NCBI GenBank assembly: GCA_965205255.1
Contig: OZ242051.1
Coordinates: forward strand, 1,860,001-1,924,000
From: G965205255 sp965205255
GTDB lineage: Bacteria; Pseudomonadota; Gammaproteobacteria; Pseudomonadales; Endozoicomonadaceae
Reading direction: 5' to 3'
DNA length: 64,000 bases
The position numbers and the translations under genes were made by a program. The first letter of the stretch is position 1, and each line of letters begins with the position of its first letter. The notes beneath the pieces are model-generated. The model had not been told where the DNA came from. It did no database searches and was given only the letters and a program-made list of their open reading frames with translations. Shown here one piece after another: positions 8,328 to 17,000 of the stretch.

Positions 8328-9071
8328 ATGATATCAAACAATAACCTGAAACAACCATTTTCTTATTTTTTATTGGGGTTATTGCGCTTGAAAGAGCCGG
8401 GTATTCGAAAGTATGTTATTGCACCATTGATTATAAATATCATAGTATTTGGTGCTCTAGGCTGGTTTGCCTTCCATGAATTTCATCACTGGTTGGATTA
8501 TACGCTGTCTTTACTACCTCACTGGTTAAGCTTTTTATCGTGGATTCTTTGGCCTCTATTCACCGTCCTGGTTTTAATGGTTGCATATTTTACGTTTACG
8601 GTTATAGCCAATGTTATTGCATCACCTTTTAATGCTCTTCTGGCTGAACGTATACAGACTGAATACGGTTTTAAAGCAGAGTCTAACTGGAAGGAGCTTT
8701 TACTGATTGTTCCGGCATCACTTAAGCGTGAAGGCCAAAAAATTCTTTATTATTTGCCTCGCATCATTATCTTGTTGATTATTTCATTTATTCCTTTGAT
8801 CAATATAGTGTCACCGGTCTTGTGGTTTGTTTTTTCTTCTTGGATGATGACCGTACAATATGCTGATTATGCTGCTGATAATCGCAAGATCTCATTTAGA
8901 GAAATGTTAAAGCAAATGAAACATTTTCGTGGAAGAAGCCTGGCTTTTGGTGCACTGACACTGATTTTTACAATGATTCCTGTATTGAATATTCTTGTAC
9001 TTCCAGCTTCTGTAGTGGGTGCTACTTGTTTATGGGAAGAAAAAAGGATTGTTTTTCAGTCAGTTAGATGA
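8328..9071 (+). CDS. cysZ: CysZ-family sulfate permease
   Basis: A 247-residue inner-membrane protein with several hydrophobic helices. Landmarks conserved with E. coli CysZ include PGIRKYVIAPL near the start, IASPFNALLAE, the KREGQKILYYLPR stretch and APVLWF-type SPVLWFVFSSWM. CysZ mediates sulfate uptake feeding cysteine synthesis. The start at 8328 aligns best with the E. coli N-terminus; an in-frame ATG at 8295 would add 11 residues. The neighbouring trxB makes a loose redox/sulfur context. Confidence 0.9.
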   Translation: MISNNNLKQPFSYFLLGLLRLKEPGIRKYVIAPLIINIIVFGALGWFAFHEFHHWLDYTLSLLPHWLSFLSWILWPLFTVLVLMVAYFTFTVIANVIASPFNALLAERIQTEYGFKAESNWKELLLIVPASLKREGQKILYYLPRIIILLIISFIPLINIVSPVLWFVFSSWMMTVQYADYAADNRKISFREMLKQMKHFRGRSLAFGALTLIFTMIPVLNILVLPASVVGATCLWEEKRIVFQSVR

Positions 9072-9199
9072 TGGCGAATGCTACTATCTTGCTTTGATAG
9101 CGGTAAGAATGCATATGTCATACTTGCATTATTACCTCCGAAAAAATAAAAAAGTTGATGCCTTTTAATTATTTGATTTTTTTCTCTTTATTGTGGTGT

Positions 9200-10864
9200 T
9201 CAGTATGTTATTTTAATTTTTTTCTGTGGAGGTAAATTTTTCAGATCGGGTTCTGTACATTCTTTTTCCTGATTTACAACTGCAGGTTGCACGACCATAT
9301 CACTACGTTCCGATAGTTTTCTTTTAACTGTATATTGTTTAGGTTCAGGTTCAGATTTAGGTTCAGGTTTAGGTGATTCTTTTATTTGAATATCTTTATC
9401 AGTTGTTATTATGTCTTGAACCTCAACGATAATAGCGTAAGGTGCTGCGCGAGTTGTAATGAAATCTTCAACTGCTTTAAAATCTGAATATTTTGCTTTA
9501 AGCATCCGTCCGTGTTTTGTTTCGATGTCATCAAATACATACCAAGTGCCTTGTAGTTTGCGAAGTGTCATATAATGCCCATTTTCTACACTCTTACCTT
9601 CATGACAAAGTATTGCTGTGATTTCACCTCTTTTATCCACGAACTGCATTTTATTAGTATTAGACTCTGGTTTATCATACTCAAAAATGTTTTTCATTTG
9701 AAGATAACCATGACTGTGAGATATTAGTTTTACTGCCTCATCCGCATATTTTGCTATTTGACCGGTTTGTTTGTCATATTTGAAAATACCAAAGGTTAAT
9801 ATTAACCTTTTAAAAGAAGGGTTAATTCTTAAATGTGTCACAATACGGCAACTGTGACTCTTTGTTTTGTCATAGGGCACTGATGGTAATGTTATTTTTG
9901 CTTTCCTATAGCACTCTTGAGCCTGAGTACGCTCAACCCGCTTCTCTCTGAACTCAACAAGTGAGTTTGAAATAGATTGACCTAAATTATACTGTTTAAG
10001 ACTTGCATGAGACTCTTCACTTAAAGCTAAATTGAACAGTATGCTTGAGTCCTCAATGCGAGAACTTATCATTTTTACACTGTTATCAAGATCTATAGTG
10101 GCCGTTCGTACAAATGCAAACTGACTGTCTCTGACTAATGGCTTGATAGTGTCAAGCATTAATATATCATTCATCAAATTGAAAAATTCCATTGAGTCTT
10201 GTGGTTGAAGATCATCTTTGAAATTTTTAACTAAATAATCAATAGCACTTTTTTTGTTACTGGGATTTATACTTAATGCGTATTCCACTATTTTTTTTGC
10301 TTTATCAATATTTGGATTAATTATACTTGCGTTAAAGTTGTTAGTAACTACCACATAAATTTTTAAAAAACGAAGAAATAACTGAATTTGTCGTTTGGTA
10401 CAAGTCCCTTTATCCTTTTTTAGTTGCTCGATAATTTCGGTAAACATTTTATTAATTTCTTGTTTTAGCTCTATTGTAACCTGGTCTTTAATGGAAAGAG
10501 ACTTATCATTATTTCCATTCACGAAATTTGATCTGATAGATGCTAATGTTTCATTACTCAAAAATGCTGCAAAAAATTGCAATGATGCACTGATGAAACA
10601 GGAATTATTTGTATGAGGAACATTAGAAACTAATACAGGATGAGCAGATATTGGTTGCATTTTTCGGTCTGCAACCTTTTTATTACAGTACTGAAGAGCT
10701 AATGATGGTGACATTCTCGCGTAAGTATTGATGCGGTTCTCTGATGCCGATGCCGATGCCGATGCCGATGCTTGTTGCTCAGATGAAGTTTGTTTCTGAG
10801 CATTTGAATGTTCAGGTATTTGAACTGTCAGTTTAAAATTAAAAGAAGCAAACATCACTTTCAT
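9200..10864 (-). CDS. USP-family ubiquitin carboxyl-terminal hydrolase, likely effector
   Basis: A 554-residue protein with the hallmarks of eukaryotic ubiquitin-specific proteases. The Cys box is NNSCFISASLQFF with catalytic C89. A QDA-EFL-like helix, PQDSMEFFNLMNDIL, lies at 221-235. The His box is ENGHYMTLRKLQGTWYVFDD, with H430 and D445/D446. It would cleave ubiquitin or ubiquitin-like proteins, substrates bacteria lack, so action inside a eukaryotic host cell is inferred. The N-terminus (1-50) has an (Ala-Ser)n tract and no Sec signal, as expected for a type III substrate. The C-terminal tail has a PKPEPKSEPEPK linker and basic patches (KRK, PQKKIKI) that could be nuclear localisation signals. 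It is the first gene downstream of sctL on the same strand, 220 bases away. Confidence 0.82.
   Translation of the reverse strand: MKVMFASFNFKLTVQIPEHSNAQKQTSSEQQASASASASASENRINTYARMSPSLALQYCNKKVADRKMQPISAHPVLVSNVPHTNNSCFISASLQFFAAFLSNETLASIRSNFVNGNNDKSLSIKDQVTIELKQEINKMFTEIIEQLKKDKGTCTKRQIQLFLRFLKIYVVVTNNFNASIINPNIDKAKKIVEYALSINPSNKKSAIDYLVKNFKDDLQPQDSMEFFNLMNDILMLDTIKPLVRDSQFAFVRTATIDLDNSVKMISSRIEDSSILFNLALSEESHASLKQYNLGQSISNSLVEFREKRVERTQAQECYRKAKITLPSVPYDKTKSHSCRIVTHLRINPSFKRLILTFGIFKYDKQTGQIAKYADEAVKLISHSHGYLQMKNIFEYDKPESNTNKMQFVDKRGEITAILCHEGKSVENGHYMTLRKLQGTWYVFDDIETKHGRMLKAKYSDFKAVEDFITTRAAPYAIIVEVQDIITTDKDIQIKESPKPEPKSEPEPKQYTVKRKLSERSDMVVQPAVVNQEKECTEPDLKNLPPQKKIKITY
10743..10772. 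repeat. Hexamer repeat coding (Ala-Ser)n in the deubiquitinase
   Basis: Four exact GATGCC units plus a fifth ending GATGCT encode alternating Ser-Ala residues near residues 32-41. Because the unit is six bases, copy-number change would lengthen or shorten the linker without shifting frame. Confidence 0.8.
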
Positions 10865-11084
10865 CCTTTTGATAATTATATCCCTTAGACTTATTATTGA
10901 CTTAATTTATTAGTATGTTTTAACAGGCATGTTAATACTTATGACATACTCAGGTGATTATCAGGAATAGAGAAGAAAAAAACCTTTTGCATAGATGGCT
11001 CATAATGCAAGTTTGAGCATAGATTGGTGTGAAATACGTAAACAAATAAAATGTATTAAAGTATCACTTTGAAAGCAAACATCA
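10865..11084. other. Spacer between sctL and deubiquitinase
   Basis: The 220 bases hold no ORF of note. The sequence is AT-rich and could carry a promoter for the deubiquitinase gene, but I see no convincing -35/-10 pair or terminator hairpin. Confidence 0.3.
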
Positions 11085-11414
11085 TTAATTCTGAGTTTTG
11101 TTATCACTCTGTTCAGTCGATTTCGTAATAGCACCTATGGCTTCTTGATTGAGCTTGGCAAACCGACGTTTAAGTGCTTTGAGTTGAACATCGATACTTG
11201 CATCAATTACACCAATTTTGCTTTCTAAAATACAGCTGCCTTCTGAGAGACGAGGGTCAGATATCGGGTTAATAAAACCAATACCTTTGTAGTCTTTAAG
11301 TATTTCATTTACTTTTTCTTTTACATGAGAAAACTGAGAAGGAGGTACACGTACACCTACTTCATGCTGATTACGTACATGAGAAAGAGCTGACTTTATC
11401 AAACCCACAACCAT
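11085..11414 (-). CDS. sctL: SctL C-terminal part (after frameshift)
   Basis: These 109 residues continue the SctL/YscL (FliH-like) protein in the -1 frame relative to the N-terminal part. The segment HEVGVRVPPSQFSHVKEKVNEIL and the DPRLSEGSCILESKIGVIDASIDVQL stretch are typical of the C-terminal domain that binds the SctN ATPase. The reading frame extends upstream past its first ATG as IIDGFDDKD before joining the A6 run near 11446, so the ATG at 11414 is probably not a natural start, although internal initiation is possible. Confidence 0.75.
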   Translation of the reverse strand: MVVGLIKSALSHVRNQHEVGVRVPPSQFSHVKEKVNEILKDYKGIGFINPISDPRLSEGSCILESKIGVIDASIDVQLKALKRRFAKLNQEAIGAITKSTEQSDNKTQN

Positions 11415-11752
11415 ATCTTTGTCGTCGAATCCGTCAATGATTTTTTAACAGCAGACATCAAGATATCTGCCATAGTGTTTTCTACTTCAGAAAGGTAGTT
11501 TATGGTTCGGTCTACCATTTTAAGCATCTGCTCCGATTGTTCTACCTTACTTTCCATTATGCCTTCTTCAAAACCTCGTTTTTTTTCTTCTTTAAACGCA
11601 ACCTTTGCTTTCTTCTCAATCTGTTTTGCCTGAATTTCAGCGGCTTTGACTATCTTGGAACTCTGATAAAAAGACTGATATTCTTCACGCTTTAATACTT
11701 TTTTACCAGAAGGGACAGAGACGTGGTTTGAGGTTAAACTAATCACATTCAT
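11399..11752 (-). CDS. sctL: SctL N-terminal part (type III stator, frameshifted)
   Basis: The first 98 or so residues are a Lys/Glu-rich coiled coil (AAEIQAKQIEKKAKVAFKEEKKRGFEEG) as in SctL/YscL, the peripheral stalk protein of the type III export ATPase. The frame then runs into unrelated residues (SLTDSTTKIWLWV) and stops. At the run of six A (GTT AAA AAA TCA on the minus strand) one extra A, or a -1 ribosomal slip, restores IIDGFDDKDMVVGL and the C-terminal domain. The start codon overlaps the sctK stop by 4 bases (ATGA). Decay, sequencing error or slippage cannot be distinguished here. Confidence 0.8.
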   Translation of the reverse strand: MNVISLTSNHVSVPSGKKVLKREEYQSFYQSSKIVKAAEIQAKQIEKKAKVAFKEEKKRGFEEGIMESKVEQSEQMLKMVDRTINYLSEVENTMADILMSAVKKSLTDSTTKIWLWV

Positions 11753-12402
11753 ATGCCAAACTCTTTAATTAATTTTCTAAGTACTGCACTACCTAATTGT
11801 TGAATATCTGTCGATACGTTTTGGGCACCAGCAGCATAAAAATAATCTTTACTCGGTTCAGGAAAACAAAATAACAGACGTTTTTTATATCCTTCGGGCT
11901 CTTTTGCAAAGACGGCACCGAGCAATCGCATACCACTGCGAAAGACATGTTTTTTTATCTCATCAGGTTCTGACCAATTAACCCTGAACTCACATGGAAA
12001 TATCTGTGGCAACCTACCTCCCATCAGCGGTGCTTTTTTGATGGCGTACCTGTAGGGCTTTTCTCCAAGACAGGTTTCTATCGCTTTACGATCTTCACGG
12101 CGGATGATACTTCTGAAAAAAACATGGTTTAAAATAATGCCTGCATGAAAAATAATTTGTACTAATGAGTTTTTGGGTTGCAGAGCTATTAGCTTAAGTG
12201 TGTTATCAAAATAAAAATCTGGCGACTGAGTCAATTTACTTTCGTCAAGTATCGCCTTTGATGCCCAGTGTTTTGTCAGTTCATTCTTAGCCAGTTCCGA
12301 AATAATATCTCCACGATTAAAAGACTGCATCCACGTTAAATCAATATAATCCGCTACTGCATAGTTAAACGACAAAGCTTCTATGGTTAGCTTTGTATTC
12401 AT
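11749..12402 (-). CDS. sctK: Type III secretion SctK (YscK-like) accessory protein
   Basis: A 217-residue protein encoded between sctJ and sctL, the classical place of sctK (yscK/hrpD/orgA). Similarity is limited, as is usual for SctK; features such as LNHVFFRSIIRREDRKAIETCLGEKPYRYAI and the length fit the YscK family. SctK links the cytoplasmic sorting platform (SctQ-L-N) to the inner-membrane ring. Both ends overlap neighbours by 4 bases (ATGA), so translation is coupled with sctJ and sctL. Confidence 0.75.
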   Translation of the reverse strand: MNTKLTIEALSFNYAVADYIDLTWMQSFNRGDIISELAKNELTKHWASKAILDESKLTQSPDFYFDNTLKLIALQPKNSLVQIIFHAGIILNHVFFRSIIRREDRKAIETCLGEKPYRYAIKKAPLMGGRLPQIFPCEFRVNWSEPDEIKKHVFRSGMRLLGAVFAKEPEGYKKRLLFCFPEPSKDYFYAAGAQNVSTDIQQLGSAVLRKLIKEFGI

Positions 12403-13235
12403 ACCTTAGCCTCTTCTACAGAGTTTTCTGATAGTTCTTGTTCAACATCCAGTGTTGTTATATCCCCAGCGCTGGCTTTTTGCTTTCGTTTGACCATTAA
12501 CCAAATAAATAGGGCCGCACTTGCCAGTAGCAGTAGCACTAATATACTTAGGCCAATCACTAATAACATTAGTCTCCCTTTGGTTTCTGGTGTAACTTCA
12601 ACAGTCAGGAAGGTATCTAATGATTGTGAAGATGAACCATTAGTTGATACACCTGGCATTTTACTTGTTGGAAATAGTGTAACTGTAATTTTATCTAACG
12701 ATAATCCTTCAATACTGTTGGAAACCAGCGTTTTAACTTTGGGAGTAAATCCGGTAAGTACTAAATCTGAGCTGTACTTGATAAATACGGCTGCTGAAGA
12801 AGGGTAAGGGTTTTCCATGGCACCGTTACTTTCCTGAGGCAACACTACGTGAACTCTTGCAGTAATAACACCATCAATCATCGACAGAGTTGAAGATAAT
12901 TCCTGAGACATGGAGTAGGTGTAGCGGGCACGTTCTTCTGTTGGCGATGAAATCAGCCCGTCTTTAGGAAAAATATCTCCTACTGATGAAAACCTGTCAC
13001 GAGGATAGCCACTACTTCGCAAAAGGTTTATTGAACGAGCCACCTCATCTGAAGGAACAAACAGAGTTAACTCAAGGTCTTTATTAATCTCTTTAGTGGC
13101 TGGAATACCCGACTCCAATAGCAGAGCCAGCATATCATTTCCTTCTCGTTCTTTCAGACCCGTGTAAAGTTGAGATTTACACCCTGCCAACATCAATATA
13201 AGCAAAAGGCAAGCAACATTCCTTATCGTTTTCAC
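12399..13235 (-). CDS. sctJ: Type III secretion inner-membrane ring lipoprotein SctJ
   Basis: A 278-residue protein of the YscJ/PrgK/FliF family. It begins with a lipoprotein signal peptide ending in a lipobox (LMLAGC, acylated Cys19). The periplasmic ring-building motif domains follow, with LYTGLKEREGNDMLALLLESGIPA, FPKDGLISSPTEERARYTYSMSQELSSTLSMIDGVITARVHVVLP clearly family-like. A transmembrane helix lies at about 225-246 (LLVIGLSILVLLLLASAALFIW), with a cytoplasmic tail. SctJ forms the inner-membrane ring of the injectisome basal body. This is the most certain type III gene in the window. Confidence 0.95.
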   Translation of the reverse strand: MKTIRNVACLLLILMLAGCKSQLYTGLKEREGNDMLALLLESGIPATKEINKDLELTLFVPSDEVARSINLLRSSGYPRDRFSSVGDIFPKDGLISSPTEERARYTYSMSQELSSTLSMIDGVITARVHVVLPQESNGAMENPYPSSAAVFIKYSSDLVLTGFTPKVKTLVSNSIEGLSLDKITVTLFPTSKMPGVSTNGSSSQSLDTFLTVEVTPETKGRLMLLVIGLSILVLLLLASAALFIWLMVKRKQKASAGDITTLDVEQELSENSVEEAKV

Positions 13236-13319
13236 GCAAATATCCCTTTTATTATTTTATAAGTTTACTGACTGCCTGATTTGTAAAAATATACTGTATT
13301 CATATGAAGTATGATTTTA

Positions 13320-13754
13320 TTATTGTTGCTTCATCATCGTCTCAATGGTCTGGGTACTCTTACCAACCACCTTACCCATGAGATCTTGCGTCATCATCAG
13401 GTTTGTCATTGCCTTTTGTGTTTTGAACATATCTTTCATCGACATAATTTCATCGGAACTTAGCAGTTTGTCGACCTTTGCATGTTGGTTATCGACATTG
13501 TCTTTAATACCCTGAAGCGCATTGAGAATTTTATCTCCTGCATTGGCTGGGGCCTCTTTCAAGGCGATTTCTCCACCATCAAGAGCTGTTGATTGCTCAG
13601 CCTTAAGTGCATCTTTCCCTTCCAGAAGGTTGCTAAACTCGTCTGCACCTTCTTCAGCATTTAATGCTTTTTCTTTGTCTTTTAAGTCAAATTGATTCGA
13701 TTTATCAAACGACTTTTCTGGCACTGAGCCAATTCTGTCTATTCCGTGTGGCAT
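13320..13754 (-). CDS. sctI: Type III secretion inner rod protein SctI
   Basis: A 144-residue soluble protein directly upstream of sctJ. The variable N-terminal half is acidic and disordered-looking. The C-terminal helix (SMKDMFKTQKAMTNLMMTQ...GKVVGKSTQTIETMMKQQ) matches the YscI/HrpB rod proteins, which end in a helix of the form ...KVxGKxTQxIETLLKxQ. Such proteins form the rod that joins export gate and needle. A GGGGGAG-like ribosome site precedes the ATG. It is the first sct gene of the sctI-J-K-L run. Confidence 0.85.
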   Translation of the reverse strand: MPHGIDRIGSVPEKSFDKSNQFDLKDKEKALNAEEGADEFSNLLEGKDALKAEQSTALDGGEIALKEAPANAGDKILNALQGIKDNVDNQHAKVDKLLSSDEIMSMKDMFKTQKAMTNLMMTQDLMGKVVGKSTQTIETMMKQQ

Positions 13755-14065
13755 GGTTTTGCTCCCCCTGCGTCAGAACCTTAACCAGCTCTCTATCACT
13801 TGTGACTACTGGTGGTTTAAGGCTCTGTCTTTTCACCCCTTGTGTTTAGTTTAGCTGACTCTATCCAATAGACGAAAAAACATTAGGATAAAAAGTGATG
13901 GATAGCTTTATACCTGATCTAGTTGATGAAGGGACTGAGTTTTAATGTGATTTAGTTTAGCTTGCCCCGACTATATGCCGGAGCTTATTAGGTGATAACG
14001 GAAAAGTTTTTCAAAAAATTTTGTAACCGATACTGTTTCCATATCTTTGTATCATCTTAGAGTAG
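13755..14065. other. Spacer upstream of sctI
   Basis: About 310 bases without a gene lie between the large coiled-coil gene and sctI. It presumably carries the promoter of the sctI-L run, but I see no clear conserved box or terminator hairpin. Confidence 0.3.
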
Positions 14066-17000
14066 CTACTTTACCCAAACTGACGTCAATTCACCAATCA
14101 GGATATTTTGTTGACGTTTACTTGTTGGAAAGACTTTTGCAGCAATCTCTTTTGGTGTTACATGTTCTTTATTCATGGTAAATACCAGTACGTTTGCTAA
14201 TTGTTTTGCTGCCCTTACATTATCTGAGGATAACTCCTGCTGTTCTTTGCTAACACTTCTGATACCCGATGAAGCACCGGCCTTATCATTTTCAAAACGT
14301 GCCACGTTGGCGCCCACCATTACATGCATTGAAAGAATATTTAGCAACTCATGATTCATCGTTGTATTATCTTTTTGATATGTTCTACCGGATTTAGTAA
14401 GGATATTTCTAACATACTGAGATAATATTTCATGATCAACTTTACTATCTGAGCGATTTTCATGTGAAGCCATATCCTCTTGACTTAATGTGTTCGCTAT
14501 TTGTGATTTTAGTGTTGTTGCGTGCAAAGGGTGTGGCGGTGTTTCTTTGGTGAACTCTTTTCCGCCTTTATCAATTCCACTTAAAGGTGGGGTTTTCGTT
14601 AAGATAGAATAAATCCCTGTGCCTGTAGCTTTACCTGATTTCAAATAGTCTCTTACATCATTAGCCATCTCTATGGCAACATCCTTTTGATGCTTGTGAA
14701 TTTTTAGTTTAGCTGGGATATATGTACTCACATCAACCGCACTGGAGGCATGTTCCGGAATCATCATTCCACAGTGCGCAAGAATACCATTGGTAACGAC
14801 CTTTCTTGAGTTTTCTGTCAGAATATGTGTCTCACTCAGGCTTTTTTCAATATTTGCTCTTGTTTTGGCAACAGTTATTTGATGCTTGTCCATGGTTTTT
14901 TGCATCATATTGAGTTCTATTTCCAATGCTTCTCGTTTTTTAGCCAACTTTATATTGCGTAAAGCTGCTGCATTTACTTTTATTTCAGGATTTCTGAGTT
15001 TGAGTTCAATCTCTGCAATTTCTGCTTTAAGATCAGTAATATTCTCTTCTGTGGGTACAAGCATACTACGATTGAATTTAATCGCAGGTGATTCAACATA
15101 ATCCATTGCATCAGAAGATGGCAACTCATCTGTGATGTTATCCCGCATTATTTCAAGCTTGTGTTTCAAATCATCCGGAACACGTTTACCAGCTTTAGCT
15201 ACAACAACTTCAATCAGTTTTTGTTTCGCTACTTCATCTGCATCTCTTATATCGTCAAAACGCTTATCAGCGATTGCTTTGGCATTGCTCTTTTCAGTTT
15301 TTTTCTTAGCCTTAACTGCCTCAGCCATCAATTTTCCAGCTCTTGCAAGGTGTTTTGATTTGATTTTTCCGGTAAGTTTTCTGCCTTCATGTTGCTTTGC
15401 TATCAGTAATAACTGATCACGCTGCTCAAGGGTTGCTGAAGGACTTAGACGTTTCCCTGCTATTTGCTCAGCCGGACTGTCCAGCAGTCGGTAGTCAAAC
15501 ACTTCACCCTCCTTATTGCGAGCATCAATCAGCCCAGCCCCAACCATAACCAAAGTTGTCATTGCCGTATCATAACCATTGTCATGCTCTTTATCAGAAA
15601 AGTTAACTTTACCTTCCAATGATATTCCAACCAGATCGTGGAAACGCTGAAGGCCGGTTACGTCTTTTTTAAATCTTTCAGAATAGACATCTCTGAATAA
15701 GTTAAAGAAGGTTCTATTTCCAAGTGCTTTACTAAATATATTTTTGGAATTTCTTGCCATTTGCTCGATAGCACGTTCAATTTTAGCACCGGGAGTACGT
15801 AGTTTAAAAAAGCTAAAGGCATTTCTGAGCTTTACACCAGAGTTCTTAAAAAAAGTCTTAACCAAATGAGAAATCATGACCTTGGCTTTATACTCTTTAA
15901 GTTTTTTCTTATTAACACTTTGTGGTTTGCTATTGTTGTCGTAACCGTAAAGTGGCTTTGTATAATCAAGCTCATATTCATATTCCATCACAGGCTCTTT
16001 GCCTTTTTCAAGCCTTAATATATTAGCTTCTTGCTCATGAGTATAAACGCGCTTGTATGAGTCAACCGTAATCTGATCTTCTGGAGCCTTGTTTTTGTTA
16101 TAAATGTCTGCAAGAGCCTGTTCTTTTGCAAGTTCATCCCTGCTCTTTAGGACATCGGTACTCTTATATTCGTACATAGGGCGTCCATAATCATCTAACA
16201 ATTGAGCCCTGTTGAGTAATGGTGCAGAATCAGAAAACTCTTCGTTTTCCGAAGATTCAAACGGTAATTCTCTGTTAAAATTATTATGCTCTGGACCTAT
16301 ACCTTCACTTGGCGTAAAAGTAAAAGGCATATCTGCATCCGCCTGCACGCCACCTGTAGGCACCTTCCAGAAATCACTGTGGGAATCTATTTCAAAGCCA
16401 GCATCTTTTCTATCTCTGACCATGGTTTCAGCTTTGAGGTCAATAGCAGTATTTATGCTCTCTGCCACCTTTTCCCTTTGAGCTATCTGTCTTTTGAGCA
16501 GTTCATTATCTTCTTGTAGCAAGGGTGCATACTCACTTGCATCAATCAAACCATAATTTTCATTTGAGTCAGGTGTCATGAGGACATTGTAAAGCTGAGT
16601 TAATAAGCCGTTATAGCCATCCATTTTGACCGAAAGATCATTTCTGCGAGCTTCAATAGTTGCATACTCCTCTTTGGCAACCGTTAAATCCTTTTCTTTC
16701 AGCCCGCTGTTTTTTCTTATTTGATTAATTTGTTGTGGTGTTTTTGATAAAAGGTGATCAGGTATTTCTGTAGTGCTATCAGGATTTTTCGCATCAACGA
16801 AATACTTGCCGTTAGCTTCTTCTGGGTGAAGTATATAGCGATAATTAATGATATGTTTGTCTAGTACGCTTAACTTTTCTGACTGTTGCTGAAACTCAAC
16901 ACTATATTTTTTATTTTTATTTTCAAAATAATTGATTGCTTCTTCTATTTCAGAATTATCTGCTGTATATAATTTTTTTAGCAATGCAGTATAGTTATTT

